A stretch of DNA of 64,000 nt, from the NCBI RefSeq assembly GCF_029714205.1, contig NZ_CP121648.1, positions 620,001 through 684,000 on the forward strand. Reading direction: 5' to 3'. Shown piece by piece: positions 29,482 through 38,507 of the stretch (position 1 is the first letter of the stretch; every line of letters starts with the position of its first letter). The stretch is from Methylobacterium sp. CB376. GTDB lineage: Bacteria > Pseudomonadota > Alphaproteobacteria > Rhizobiales > Beijerinckiaceae. A program made the position numbers and the translations under genes. The notes beneath the pieces were generated by a model. That model searched no databases. It was not told the DNA's origin and was given only the letters and a program-made list of their open reading frames with translations.

Positions 29482-29925
29482 ATGCCGCTCAGACTTAATT
29501 TGAAGCCATCGGAGACAATTTATATAAACGGCGCCATCATATCGAACGGCGACCGAGCAACTGATATTGTAATCCACAATCATTGCCGCCTCCTGCGCGA
29601 GAGCGAGATGATCACGGAGGCGCAAGCAACTACGCCGTGCAGTAAAATCGTACTCCTTTTGCAGAACGTGCACCTGGATGTGGACCCCGATCATGCGCTG
29701 GACGACCTCGCGCGGATCTCTGCCCAAATCCTCGCGCGCATGCCGGAGGCGGGGCCCTACGTCAGCAGGATCGAGAAGGCGATCGCGGAGGGGCAGACTT
29801 ACCTCGCGCTGAAGCACGGCCGCGCGCTCGTCGCCCACGAGGCCGCGCAAGCGCCGGCGGCCCGCCCGGCCGGGGCGGCCGGTGCGCGGCGCGCCGCTCG
29901 GCCCGCGCCGCCGAGCGGCGCCTGA
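29482..29925 (+). CDS. flbT: FlbT, flagellar biosynthesis repressor
   Basis: 147 residues. The N-terminal 110 match FlbT: MPLRLNLKPSETIYINGAII, NGDRATDIVIHNHCRLLRES and a helical part DPDHALDDLARISAQILARM. The last 35 residues are an Ala/Arg/Pro-rich tail not typical of the family. FlbT is an RNA-binding protein that destabilises or controls translation of flagellin mRNA in alphaproteobacteria. It is divergently oriented to the flagellin gene, with 231 bases between them, which supports the assignment. The usual partner flaF is not adjacent. Confidence 0.88.
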   Translation: MPLRLNLKPSETIYINGAIISNGDRATDIVIHNHCRLLRESEMITEAQATTPCSKIVLLLQNVHLDVDPDHALDDLARISAQILARMPEAGPYVSRIEKAIAEGQTYLALKHGRALVAHEAAQAPAARPAGAAGARRAARPAPPSGA

Positions 29926-29986
29926 GCGCGCCCGCCGGGGAAGCGGATCGCGCAGCTCCCGCGCCGCGTTCGGGCATCACGCGCCG

Positions 29987-30074
29987 CATTTCGGCCATGC
30001 GGATGTCGGCTTCGCTCAGGCGCCGCGCGGGCGCGGGATCCGGGATCCGCTCCGATCAAGCGGATCCCGGATCA
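29987..30074. repeat. Composite palindromic repeat, copy 3 (repeat A plus stop-codon hairpin)
   Basis: Repeat A (CATTTCGGCCATGCGGATGT onward, to 30034) runs directly into a perfect inverted repeat, GATCCGGGATCCGCT / AGCGGATCCCGGATC, with loop CCGATCA. On the minus strand the hairpin begins TGATCC, and this TGA (30072-30074) is the livF-like stop codon. It is the cleanest copy of the element. Confidence 0.75.
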
Positions 30075-30776
30075 CACGGCGCAGTAGCGGTCCTGGATCT
30101 CCGCATCCTCGCGCAGGGCCGCCGCGCTGCTCTCGTGCACCACCGCGCCCTGGTCGATGATCACGGCGCGATCCGCGAGATTGAGCGCCCACTCGACGTT
30201 CTGCTCCACGAGGAGGAGGGTCGTGCCGCCCGCGCGCAGGGACGCGAACAGGCGCCCCATCTCCTCGACGAGGACCGGCATGATCCCCTCCGACGGCTCG
30301 TCGAGGAGGATCAGCCTCGGCCGCGCGATCATGGCGCGGGCGATGGCGAGCATCTGCTGCTCGCCGCCCGACATGGTGACGGCGATCTGGTCGAGGCGCT
30401 CGGCGAGGCGCGGGAAGGTCTCGGCGATGGCCGCGATGGCGGGCCCCTCCGCGAGATTCCGCGGCGCCCGCAACAGGCCCAGGCGCAGGTTCTCGCGCAC
30501 GGTCAGCCCCGGCACGATGCGGCGGTCCTCCGGCACGTAGGCGAGGCCGAGCGGGAAGCGGGCATGGGCCGGGCGCCCGAGCAGCTCCTCGCCGCGGAAG
30601 CGCACCGCGCCCGAGACCTTCGGCATCAGGCCCATCACGGCCCGCAGGGTCGTGGTCTTGCCCGCCCCGTTGCGGCCGATCAGCGCCAGGATCTCGCCCT
30701 CGCGGACCTCGAGGGAGAGGCCGTGCAGGACGTGGCTCGCGCCGTACCACGCGTGGAGGCCGCGGATCTCAAGCAT
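30072..30776 (-). CDS. Branched-chain-type ABC transporter ATP-binding protein (LivF-like)
   Basis: 234 residues. Walker A is LIGRNGAGKTTTLRAVMG, the signature is MSGGEQQMLAIARAMIARP, Walker B is LILLDEPSEGI and the H-loop is LLVEQNVEWAL. The short form ending near ...QDRYCAV is typical of LivF. It energises import with the LivG, LivM and LivH proteins encoded just upstream. Its ATG overlaps the livG-like stop by 8 bases. It is the last gene of the operon and its stop codon lies in the palindromic repeat. Confidence 0.9.
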   Translation of the reverse strand: MLEIRGLHAWYGASHVLHGLSLEVREGEILALIGRNGAGKTTTLRAVMGLMPKVSGAVRFRGEELLGRPAHARFPLGLAYVPEDRRIVPGLTVRENLRLGLLRAPRNLAEGPAIAAIAETFPRLAERLDQIAVTMSGGEQQMLAIARAMIARPRLILLDEPSEGIMPVLVEEMGRLFASLRAGGTTLLLVEQNVEWALNLADRAVIIDQGAVVHESSAAALREDAEIQDRYCAV

Positions 30777-31542
30777 GGCCGTAGCCGCCGCTCTGGCCGA
30801 GATAGACCCGGCGCACCTCCGCGTCGGACTGGATCTCGGCGGGGGTGCCGTCCGCGATCAGGCGCCCGTGATGGAGCACGAGGATCCGCTCGCTGAGGCC
30901 CAGGATCATCTTCATCTTGTGCTCGACGAGCAGGATCGTGCGCTCCTCGGAGAGGCGGCGCAGCAGCGCCACCATGGCCTTGGTCTCCTCGGGGCCCATC
31001 CCGGCGGTGGGCTCGTCGAGGAGGAGGAGCTTCGGGGCGGCGGCGAGGGCGACGCCGATCTCGAGCGCCCGCTGCTCCCCGTGCGAGAGGCTCGCGGCCG
31101 GCCGGTCGCGCCGGGCGGCGAGGCCGATCGCCTCCAGGAGCACGTCCGCCCGCTCGGCGAGGTCGCGCAGGGCGTCGCGGCGGGTCCAGAGGTCGTAGCG
31201 CGCCGCGAAGGCCTGCATGGCGGTGCGCAGGTTCTCGTGGGCGGTGAGGCGCGGGAACAGGCTGGTGATCTGGTAGGAGCGGGCGATGCCCAGATGCGCG
31301 AAGCGGTGCTGCGGCAGGCCCGCGATGGGGCGCCCGCCGAACAGGAGCGTGCCGCTCGTCGGCCTCAGGGCCCCCGAGAGCAGGTTGAAGAAGGTGCTCT
31401 TGCCCGCCCCGTTCGGGCCGATCACCGCGGTGATGCGCCCGGCCCGGAACTGCGCCGACACGCCGTCGAGGGCGACGAAATCCCCGAAGCGGCGCCCGAG
31501 GCCGCGCGCCTCCAGGAGGACCTCGCCCGCGCCCGTGCTCAC
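30769..31542 (-). CDS. Branched-chain-type ABC transporter ATP-binding protein (LivG-like)
   Basis: 257 residues from the GTG at 31542, which overlaps the livM-like stop as GTGA. Walker A is VIGPNGAGKSTFFNLLSG; the Q-loop region is ARSYQITSLFPRLTAHENL; the signature LSHGEQRALEIGVALA has the LivG-typical His; Walker B is LLLLDEPTAGMGPEET; H-loop LLVEHKMKMIL. It pairs with the LivF-like ATPase on the cytoplasmic face of the permease. Confidence 0.9.
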   Translation of the reverse strand: MSTGAGEVLLEARGLGRRFGDFVALDGVSAQFRAGRITAVIGPNGAGKSTFFNLLSGALRPTSGTLLFGGRPIAGLPQHRFAHLGIARSYQITSLFPRLTAHENLRTAMQAFAARYDLWTRRDALRDLAERADVLLEAIGLAARRDRPAASLSHGEQRALEIGVALAAAPKLLLLDEPTAGMGPEETKAMVALLRRLSEERTILLVEHKMKMILGLSERILVLHHGRLIADGTPAEIQSDAEVRRVYLGQSGGYGHA

Positions 31543-32552
31543 CTGCGCCACGCGAGCCTCCCGAGCGCCAGGGCCGCGCCGCCGAGGCCGCGCGGCAGGA
31601 ACAGCACGAACAGGATGAACACCACGCCCAGCGCGAGCTGCCAGTGGGAGGTCCACAGGCTCAGGCTGTCCTCCAGCACCAGCACCGCGAGCGCTCCCAG
31701 GAAGGGGCCGAAGAAGGTGCCGGCCCCTCCCACCAGCGTCATCACGACCGCCGTGCCCGAGAGCGGGTAGGCGAGGCTGTCGAGGGGCACGATCGAGAGG
31801 TGCAGCGCCGAGAGCGCCCCGGCGAGGCCGCAGAACAGGCCCGAGAGCACGAAGGCGAGGAGCTTCGTGCGCTCCACGTCGAAGCCGCAGGCGCGGGCGC
31901 GGGCCTCGTTCTCGCGGATCGCCTCGATCACGGCCCCGAACGGGGAGGCCAGGATGCGCGACATCGCGGCCAGGGCGGCGGCCACGCAGGCCAGCACGAA
32001 GGCGTACTTGGTCGCCGGGTCGAGGATGTCGAGGCCGACGGGCCCGAGGCCGATCCGGGCGACCGTGAAGCCGCGCAGCCCGTTCTCGCCCCCGGTCCAG
32101 CCGGAGGCCTGGAGGGCCGCGTAGTAGACGAGCTGGGCCAGGGCCAGCGTCACCATCGCGAAGTAGATGCCGCGGCTGCGGATCGAGAGGGCGCCGATGG
32201 CCAGCGCGAGCAGCCCGGCGAGGACGATCCCGAGCGCCATGGCGGCGAGCGGGTGCAGGCCGAAGGCGCCGATGGCGATCCCGGTGGCGTAGGCCCCCGT
32301 GCCGAAGAAGGCGGCGTGGCCGAAGGAGAGCAGGCCCGTATAGCCGTACAGGAGATTGTAGCCCGTCGCGTAGAGCCCGTAGATCAGCACGTTCACGGCG
32401 AGGGCCTGCGAGGGCAGGACCAGCGGCAGGAGCGCGAGCGCCGCGACCGAGGCCGGCGCCCGCCAGCGCGAGAGCGCGCCGGCGGCGAGCGGAGAGCGGC
32501 GGGAGGCGGCCTCGGGGAGGCCCGGCGCCGCGGCGGGATCGAGGGCGGTCAC
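31539..32552 (-). CDS. Branched-chain-type ABC transporter permease (LivM-like)
   Basis: 337 residues, about nine to ten membrane helices. LivM signatures are YGYTGLLSFGHAAFFGTGAY near the N-terminus, SIRSRGIYFAMVTLALAQLV in the middle and AIRENEARARACGFDVERTK in the ATPase-contact loop. Start is a GTG at 32552, 10 bases after the livH-like stop. The N-terminal cytosolic extension (about 30 residues) is Ala/Arg rich. Confidence 0.88.
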   Translation of the reverse strand: MTALDPAAAPGLPEAASRRSPLAAGALSRWRAPASVAALALLPLVLPSQALAVNVLIYGLYATGYNLLYGYTGLLSFGHAAFFGTGAYATGIAIGAFGLHPLAAMALGIVLAGLLALAIGALSIRSRGIYFAMVTLALAQLVYYAALQASGWTGGENGLRGFTVARIGLGPVGLDILDPATKYAFVLACVAAALAAMSRILASPFGAVIEAIRENEARARACGFDVERTKLLAFVLSGLFCGLAGALSALHLSIVPLDSLAYPLSGTAVVMTLVGGAGTFFGPFLGALAVLVLEDSLSLWTSHWQLALGVVFILFVLFLPRGLGGAALALGRLAWRR

Positions 32553-32562
32553 GCGGGTCTCC

Positions 32563-33453
32563 TCAGGTGCCGAGGCCGGGCTTGCCGAACAGCCCGTGCG
32601 GTCGCGCGAGCAGGACGAGCGCCATGAAGGCGAAGACCGCGATGTTGGCCATCTCGGGCGCCACCAGGGCCGTGAGGCTCACCACGATGCCGACGAGGAG
32701 CCCCGCCGCGACGGAGCCGAGCAGCGAGCCCATGCCGCCGATCACCGTCACGGCGAAGGCCTCGGACAGGACCGCACTGCCCATCTCCGGGTTCACGCTG
32801 CGCATCGGCGCCGCCAGGACGCCGCCGAGCGCCGCGAGCGCGATGCCGAGCCCGAACACCCACAGCCACAGCCGCTGGATGTCGACCCCGAGCACCCGCA
32901 GGATCTCGGGGTCGCGCGCCCCCGCCCGCACGATCAGCCCGAGCCGCGTCCGCTCGAGCGCCCACCAGAGCAGCAGGAGCACGAGGGCGACCACGCCGAT
33001 CACGAAGAGCCGGTAGACGGGGAAGAGGCCGATGCCGAGATCGGCGACGCCGGAGAGCGCCTCGGGCGTCGCCACGGGCAGGCCGTCGCTGCCGAACAGG
33101 ATCCGCACGCCTTCGACGAGCACGTAGCCGAGGCCGAAGGTCAGCAGCAGCGCGTCGTCCGGCGAGCGGCCGGCGAGCGGGCGGATCAGCAGCCGCTCGA
33201 CCACGAGCCCGAGCGCCCCGACGAGGAGCGGGCCGAGGAGCAGCGCCAGCCAGAAGCTCCCCGTCCGCTCCAGCACGAAGACGCCCGCATAGGCGCCGAT
33301 CATGAAGAAGTTGCCGTGCGCGAAATTCACGATGCCGAGCATGCCGAAGATGATCGACAGGCCGAGCGCCAGCATCACGAAGACGGCCCCGAGCGCCACT
33401 CCCGAGAAGAGCTGCATCGCGACGAGTTCGACGTCGAGGAATTCGAAGGTCAC
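32563..33453 (-). CDS. Branched-chain-type ABC transporter permease (LivH-like)
   Basis: 296 residues with eight helices. Motifs: IFGMLGIVNFAHGNFFMIGA, the coupling-loop RAGARDPEILRVLGVDIQRL, and VIGGMGSLLGSVAAGLLVGI. GTG start at 33453, 16 bases behind the binding-protein stop. It forms the heterodimeric membrane pore with the LivM-like permease. Confidence 0.88.
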   Translation of the reverse strand: MTFEFLDVELVAMQLFSGVALGAVFVMLALGLSIIFGMLGIVNFAHGNFFMIGAYAGVFVLERTGSFWLALLLGPLLVGALGLVVERLLIRPLAGRSPDDALLLTFGLGYVLVEGVRILFGSDGLPVATPEALSGVADLGIGLFPVYRLFVIGVVALVLLLLWWALERTRLGLIVRAGARDPEILRVLGVDIQRLWLWVFGLGIALAALGGVLAAPMRSVNPEMGSAVLSEAFAVTVIGGMGSLLGSVAAGLLVGIVVSLTALVAPEMANIAVFAFMALVLLARPHGLFGKPGLGT

Positions 33454-33469
33454 GCCGGGCTCCCGCTCC

Positions 33470-34711
33470 TCAGGCCCTGTGGCCGAGTTCCTCGCAGCTG
33501 CGCAGGGCGGCCTCGGACCCCGGCTCGATCGCCAGGATGGTGAAGAGGTCGGCCTCGCCCGCCATCTCGGACTTCTTCTTGGATTCGAGGACCAGGACCG
33601 ACTGCACCGCCTGGTGGTCGCAGGCGCGGTAATGCTCCGGCCCCTTGGCGACGTCGTAGGTGAGCCCTTCGAGGGCGGTCACGACCGCCTCGGTGTCGGT
33701 GCCGCCGGCCTTCGTCACCGCCATCAGCAGCGCGCGCACGGCCGTGTAGGCGTAGGCGCCGTAATCGGTCGGGACGGCGCCGCCATGCGCGGCCCGGAAG
33801 GCGTCGTTGAAGGCCCTGGCGCTCGGCACCGTCTCCTCCAGGCGCCAGAAGTAGTTCGCGGCGCCGACGACGCCCTCGAAGGCGTCGGGCCCGGCCGCGA
33901 GGCGCTGGTTGTGCAGGAGCACCGGCACGACGAGGCGCGAGGCCCGCTTCATGCCGAAATCGTTCGCCTGCTTGATGGCGTTCGCCTGGTCGCGGCCGAA
34001 ATTGCAGATGCAGAGGATGTCGGGCCTCATGGTCCGCAGCCGCGGCATGAAGGTCGAGTAGTCGGGCGCCCCGAAGGGATGCAGGATCTCGCCCGCGGTC
34101 TCGGCGCCGATCGCGGCCGCGGCGCGCTTGAAGCCGCGCAGCATCTCGTGGCCGTAGGCGTAGTCGGCGGCGAGGTAGGCGATCCGGCTGCCCTTGCGGA
34201 AGGCGTGCTTGGCGACCGCGGCGGTCGTCATGTGCGGGTTGAGCGCCTCGTGGAAGGTGGTGCGGCCGAAATCCTTGGCCTCGTTGATCGTGTCCGACTG
34301 GCTGATCGAGACGTAGAGCACCTTGCGCGAGCGGGTGATCTCGTTGACCGAGAGCTGCACCGCGCTCGACAGGGCGCCGACGATGAAGTGGGCCCTGTCC
34401 TTCTCGATCAGTTCGAGGGTGCGGGTGGCGGCCTCGCCGGGGTTGAGCTTGTCGTCGCGGACCAGGAGCTCGGCCATGCGGCCGCCGAGGCCGCCGGCCT
34501 CGTTGAACTGGCGCACGGCGAGTTCGGCGCTGCGGACCTGGTCCTTCGCCTCCGCCCCGAACGGGCCGGTGATCGGGACCGGGAAGCCGATGCGGATCGG
34601 CTCGGCGGCGCGGGCCGGCCGCCCGAGCCCGGCCAGCGCCCCGAGGGCGAGCCCGCCGCCGATCACCGCGCGGCGCGTCGGCGCCGCCCCGCCCGCCAGA
34701 AACCCGCCCAT
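33470..34711 (-). CDS. ABC transporter substrate-binding protein (LivK/amide-urea type)
   Basis: 413 residues from the ATG at 34711, with GGGGAGGGG upstream. The N-terminus has a twin-arginine-like signal (PTRRAVIGGGLALGALAG). The mature protein is a type I periplasmic binding protein: IRIGFPVPITGPFGAEAKD, VGALSSAVQLSVNEITRSRK, YLAADYAYGHEMLRGFKRA and PHMTTAAVAKHAF. It captures the ligand for the four transporter components encoded downstream. The family includes amino-acid, amide and aromatic-acid binders, so the substrate is not determined. The coxMSL-like genes lie immediately upstream on the same strand. Confidence 0.87.
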   Translation of the reverse strand: MGGFLAGGAAPTRRAVIGGGLALGALAGLGRPARAAEPIRIGFPVPITGPFGAEAKDQVRSAELAVRQFNEAGGLGGRMAELLVRDDKLNPGEAATRTLELIEKDRAHFIVGALSSAVQLSVNEITRSRKVLYVSISQSDTINEAKDFGRTTFHEALNPHMTTAAVAKHAFRKGSRIAYLAADYAYGHEMLRGFKRAAAAIGAETAGEILHPFGAPDYSTFMPRLRTMRPDILCICNFGRDQANAIKQANDFGMKRASRLVVPVLLHNQRLAAGPDAFEGVVGAANYFWRLEETVPSARAFNDAFRAAHGGAVPTDYGAYAYTAVRALLMAVTKAGGTDTEAVVTALEGLTYDVAKGPEHYRACDHQAVQSVLVLESKKKSEMAGEADLFTILAIEPGSEAALRSCEELGHRA

Positions 34712-34758
34712 CGTCCCCTCCCCTGTCGGCCGGCGCGCCCCGGCCCCGGCGCATCGGA

Positions 34759-37131
34759 TCACACCGTCCCGAGGGCGCGCAGGATGCGCTCGGGCGTCAT
34801 CGGCAGCTGCGCCAGCGCCGCCCCGAACGGCCTGAGCGCGTCGTTGACGGCGTTGAGCGCCGCCCCGGAGGCGGCGGCGGTCCCGGCCTCGCCGACGCCC
34901 TTGGCGCCGAGATCCGAATCCCGCGTCGGCGTCTCGACGTGGCGGATGACGATGTCGGGCATCTCGCAGGCCATCGGCACGAGGTAGTCGGCGAGGGAGC
35001 CGTTGAGCAGCTGGCCGCGCTCGTCGTAGCGGCACTCCTCGAAGAAGGCGGCGCCCAGCCCCTGCACCACCCCGCCGCGGATCTGCTCGTCCACGAGGAG
35101 CGGGTTGATGATGCGGCCGCAATCCTCGACGACCCAGTGGCGCAGGATCCGCACGAGGCCGGTCTCGGCGTCGACCTCGACCAGGCTGCCGTGGATGCCG
35201 TTGCTGAACGCGAAGGGATACCCGCGCGGCGCGTGGTGATGCGCCACGGTGAGGTCCGGCGCGATGCCGGGCGGCAGGAGGTCGGAGCGGAAGGCGACCA
35301 GGGTGGCGAGGTCGCCGAGGCTCATCCGGGCCGTGCCCTCGGGGCCCAGGATCTGCCCGTCGCGCAGGGCGAGGGCGTCGGGCGCGGCCTGCAGGATGGC
35401 GCCCGCGATCTCCAGCACGCGGCGCCTGAGCTTGCGGCTCGCCTGGAGCGCGGTCTCGCCGCCGATCCCCGCCCCGCGGCAGGCCCAGGTCGCCCCGCCC
35501 GAGGGCGTGACGTCGGTGTCGCCGGTGATCACCCGCACCGCCTCGCGGCGGATGCCGAGGCCCTCGGCGACGATCTGGCCCATGATCGCCTCGGTGCCCT
35601 GGCCCTGCTCGGTCACGCTGATCAGGCACTGCACCTCGCCCGAGGGCGTCAGCTTGAGGACGCAGCCGTCCTGCGCGGCGATGTGGGCGCCCCCGACCCC
35701 GTAGAAGGCGGGCGAGGGGTTGGTGATCTCCACGTAGGTCGCGAGCCCGATGCCGCGATGGACGCCCCGGGCGCGGAGCGCCGCCTGCTCGGCCCTCAGG
35801 GCCGGGTAGTCCATGAGCGCGTGGAGCTGCTCCAGGCAGGTCTCCAGGGACAGGCGCTCGAACCGGTACCCGCTCGCGGTGGTGTGCGGGTACATGTCCT
35901 GCGTCACGTAGTTGCGGCGGCGGATCTCGAACGGGTCGAGCCCGACCCGCTCCGCCGCGAGGTCGACGAGGCGCTCGGTCACCGCGCAGGCGATCGGGTG
36001 GCCGACCGCCCGGTACTGGCTCATCTGGGTCTTGGTCTGGGCCACGACCCGCAGGTCGGCCCGGTAATCGGCGATGCGGTAGGGCGCCCCGATCAGGCGC
36101 ACGACCTGGTTGCCCTCGACGGCGCTGGTGCGCGGATAGGCCGAGAAGGGGCCGACGCCGGTCAGGTCCTCCACCTCGATCCCGCGCAGCGTCCCGTCCG
36201 GGGCGACGGCGAGGCGGGCGCGCACCCGGTGGTCGCGGGCGTGGATGTCGGACAGGAAGGACTCGATCCGGTCGGCGGCGAACTTCACCGGCCGCCCGGT
36301 CAGGAGGCTCGCGCCCACCACCGCCATGTCCTCGTGGTAGAGGTGGAGCTTCATCCCGAAGGAGCCGCCGACATCGGGCGCCACCACCCGCACGCGGGAT
36401 TCCGCGAGGCCGAAATGGCGGGCGTAGAGGTCCTGGAACTGGTAGGGCGTCTGCGTCGACTGGTGGACGGTGAGGCGCTCCTCGCCGGGATCGTAATCGG
36501 CCAGGATCGTGCGGGGCTCCAGCGTCACCGCGGTGTGCCGGCCGAAGCGGAACTCGGCCTCGACCGTCTCGGCGCCCGCGAAGGCGGAATCGGGCGAGCC
36601 CGATTCGATCCGGGTGCGGAAGATCAGGTTGTCGCCGAGCGCCTCGTCGATGAGGGCTGCGCCCTGCGCGAGCGCCGCCTCCGGATCGACGACCGGGTCG
36701 AGCTCCTCGAACTCCGCCTCGATCGCCTCCAGGGCGTCCTCCGCCTCGGCGCGGGATTCCGCCAGCACCATCGCGACCGGCTGGCCGGCCCAGACCACCT
36801 TGCCCGTCGCGAGCGGGCGCTGGGGCGAGGATTTCATGCCGGCGAAATGGCCGAGCGTGCCGGTCCAGGGCGCGCAGATCCCCTCGAAATCGGCGCCGGT
36901 CAGCACCCGCCGCACCCCCGGCAGCGCCAGGGCGGCCTCGATGCGCAGGGCGAGGAGCCGCGCATGCGCGTAGGGGCTGCGCAGGAAGGCCGCGTGCAGC
37001 ATGCGCGGCAGGACGATGTCGTCGGTGTAGCGCCCGCGCCCCTGCAGCAGGCGCTTGGCGCCGGGCCGCGGCAGGGCGGCGCCGATATAGCCGCCCGGCG
37101 CCCGGTGGGGGCTGTCGGAGGACGGGCTCAC
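34759..37131 (-). CDS. Molybdenum hydroxylase large subunit (CoxL/XdhB-like, not CO dehydrogenase form I)
   Basis: 790 residues. It begins with GTG at 37131, overlapping the small-subunit stop. It shows the aldehyde oxidase/xanthine dehydrogenase fold: LLQGRGRYTDDIVLPRMLHA, VAPDVGGSFGMKLHLYHEDM (Mo-pterin loop), SGGATWACRGAGIGGETALQ and, near residue 745, the catalytic Glu in AKGVGEAGTAAASG. The CO-specific AYxCSFR loop is absent; the equivalent loop reads QYRAVGHPIA, close to the AYRGAGR of form II. So the enzyme hydroxylates some organic compound with water as oxygen source, using FAD and [2Fe-2S] subunits encoded upstream. The adjacent ABC importer may supply the substrate. Confidence 0.87.
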   Translation of the reverse strand: MSPSSDSPHRAPGGYIGAALPRPGAKRLLQGRGRYTDDIVLPRMLHAAFLRSPYAHARLLALRIEAALALPGVRRVLTGADFEGICAPWTGTLGHFAGMKSSPQRPLATGKVVWAGQPVAMVLAESRAEAEDALEAIEAEFEELDPVVDPEAALAQGAALIDEALGDNLIFRTRIESGSPDSAFAGAETVEAEFRFGRHTAVTLEPRTILADYDPGEERLTVHQSTQTPYQFQDLYARHFGLAESRVRVVAPDVGGSFGMKLHLYHEDMAVVGASLLTGRPVKFAADRIESFLSDIHARDHRVRARLAVAPDGTLRGIEVEDLTGVGPFSAYPRTSAVEGNQVVRLIGAPYRIADYRADLRVVAQTKTQMSQYRAVGHPIACAVTERLVDLAAERVGLDPFEIRRRNYVTQDMYPHTTASGYRFERLSLETCLEQLHALMDYPALRAEQAALRARGVHRGIGLATYVEITNPSPAFYGVGGAHIAAQDGCVLKLTPSGEVQCLISVTEQGQGTEAIMGQIVAEGLGIRREAVRVITGDTDVTPSGGATWACRGAGIGGETALQASRKLRRRVLEIAGAILQAAPDALALRDGQILGPEGTARMSLGDLATLVAFRSDLLPPGIAPDLTVAHHHAPRGYPFAFSNGIHGSLVEVDAETGLVRILRHWVVEDCGRIINPLLVDEQIRGGVVQGLGAAFFEECRYDERGQLLNGSLADYLVPMACEMPDIVIRHVETPTRDSDLGAKGVGEAGTAAASGAALNAVNDALRPFGAALAQLPMTPERILRALGTV

Positions 37132-37616
37132 GCCTGCCTCCCCGCCCGCCGCGCCCGGGCGACCTCGGCGATCGCGTCCACGATCGCCTCGTAGCCGGTG
37201 CAGCGGCAGTAATTGCCCGAGAGCGCGTCGCGGATCGCCTCGCGGGAGGGCGCGCCGTCCTGTGCCAGGTAATCCTGCGCGGCGACCAGCATCCCGGGCG
37301 TGCAATAGCCGCATTGCAGGGCGTTCCGGGCGTGGAAGGCCGCCTGGAGGTCGGCGAGGGTCCCGGCCTCGGTGAGCCCCTCGACCGTCTCGACGGTGCC
37401 GCCGTCGGCCTGGACCGCGAGCGTCAGGCAGGCATGGACCGCCCGCCCGTCGAGGCGCACCAGGCAGGCGCCGCAGGCCCCCATCTCGCAGCCCAGATGG
37501 GTGCCGGTGAGGCCGAGATCCTGGCGCAGGAAATCCGCCAGCGACAGGCGCGGCTCGACGAAGCGGCGCACGGGCGCGCCGTTCACGGTCAACCGGATGG
37601 GCAGCGGCTCGGTCAC
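37128..37616 (-). CDS. Molybdenum hydroxylase [2Fe-2S] small subunit (CoxS-like)
   Basis: 162 residues from GTG at 37616, overlapping the FAD-subunit stop as GTGA. All eight cluster cysteines are present: plant-type ferredoxin set C43, C48, C51 and C63 (GCEMGACGAC...HAC), and C-terminal set C102, C105, C137 and C139 (QCGYCTPGML, NYCRCTGYEAI). It carries electrons from the Mo centre to FAD. Translation is coupled with both neighbours. Confidence 0.93.
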   Translation of the reverse strand: MTEPLPIRLTVNGAPVRRFVEPRLSLADFLRQDLGLTGTHLGCEMGACGACLVRLDGRAVHACLTLAVQADGGTVETVEGLTEAGTLADLQAAFHARNALQCGYCTPGMLVAAQDYLAQDGAPSREAIRDALSGNYCRCTGYEAIVDAIAEVARARRAGRQA

Positions 37617-38479
37617 GGGGCCTCCCCGGCGAGCGAGGCGAGCACGCGCCCGAGGAGCACCCGGGCGAGGTGCAGGCGCACGGCCCCGGAGAGGGACGCG
37701 TCGTCGGCCGGCGCGAGGTCGTCGCCGAGGGCGGCCTGCGCGGCGCGGATCGCCTCGCGGTCGAGCGGCCGGCCCGTCAGCGCCGCCTCGGCGCGCGGCG
37801 CGCGCATCGGCGTCGGCCCAACGGCGCAGAAGGCGAGCCGGATCGCCGCGACGCGCCCGGCCTCGCGCAGATCGGCGCTGGCGGCGAGGCCCGCGAGGGC
37901 GTAGTCGCCGCGCCGCCGCGCGAGTTCGTCGAAGCGGTGGCGCTGCCCCGGCGCCGGCGGGGGCACCCACACGGCCGCGAGGATCTCTCCGGGCGCGAGG
38001 GCGGTGTCGTAGAGGTCGCGGAAGAAGTCCTCGGCCGCGACCATCCGGGCGCCGCCCGCGCCCGCGATCTCCATCCGGGCGCCGAGGGCCAGCATGCAGG
38101 CCGGGAATTCCGAGGCCGGATCGGCGAGGGCGAGGTTGCCGCCCAGCGTGCCCTGGTTGCGGATCGCCGGATGGGCGACGTGGGCGGCCGCCTCCGCGAG
38201 GAGCGGCGCCCGCGCGGCGACGAGCGGGTCGCGCAGGATCTCCGCGTGGCGGGTGAGCGCGCCGAGGCGCAGGCCCCCCGGGCCGTCCGCGATGCCGCGC
38301 AACGCCGCGATCCGGCCGATATCGATCAGGAGGTCGGGCGCGTCGAGGCGCAGCTTCAGGGCCGGCAGCAGGCTCTGGCCGCCCGTCAGGTAGCGCGCCT
38401 CTCCCTCGCAGGCCGCGAAGGCCGCGAGCGCCTCCTGCAGGCTCTCGACGCGGCGATAGGCGAAGGCGCGTGCCTTCAC
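37613..38479 (-). CDS. Molybdenum hydroxylase FAD-binding medium subunit (CoxM-like)
   Basis: 288 residues. FAD-binding motifs are YLTGGQSLLPALKLRL and AHPAIRNQGTLGGNLALADP (the GTLGGN loop). First gene of the M-S-L operon. The promoter region is shared with the divergent TetR gene, and two TGACCAAG-type sites lie between them, so repression by that TetR protein is likely. Confidence 0.9.
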   Translation of the reverse strand: MKARAFAYRRVESLQEALAAFAACEGEARYLTGGQSLLPALKLRLDAPDLLIDIGRIAALRGIADGPGGLRLGALTRHAEILRDPLVAARAPLLAEAAAHVAHPAIRNQGTLGGNLALADPASEFPACMLALGARMEIAGAGGARMVAAEDFFRDLYDTALAPGEILAAVWVPPPAPGQRHRFDELARRRGDYALAGLAASADLREAGRVAAIRLAFCAVGPTPMRAPRAEAALTGRPLDREAIRAAQAALGDDLAPADDASLSGAVRLHLARVLLGRVLASLAGEAP

Positions 38480-38507
38480 GGGCGTCCTCCGGGGCTGCGG
38501 TCCGTTT

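Noticed and set aside
34759..37131. CO dehydrogenase (CoxL form I)
   Set aside because: The AYxCSFR active-site loop is absent; the loop reads QYRAVGH, so CO oxidation is not supported.
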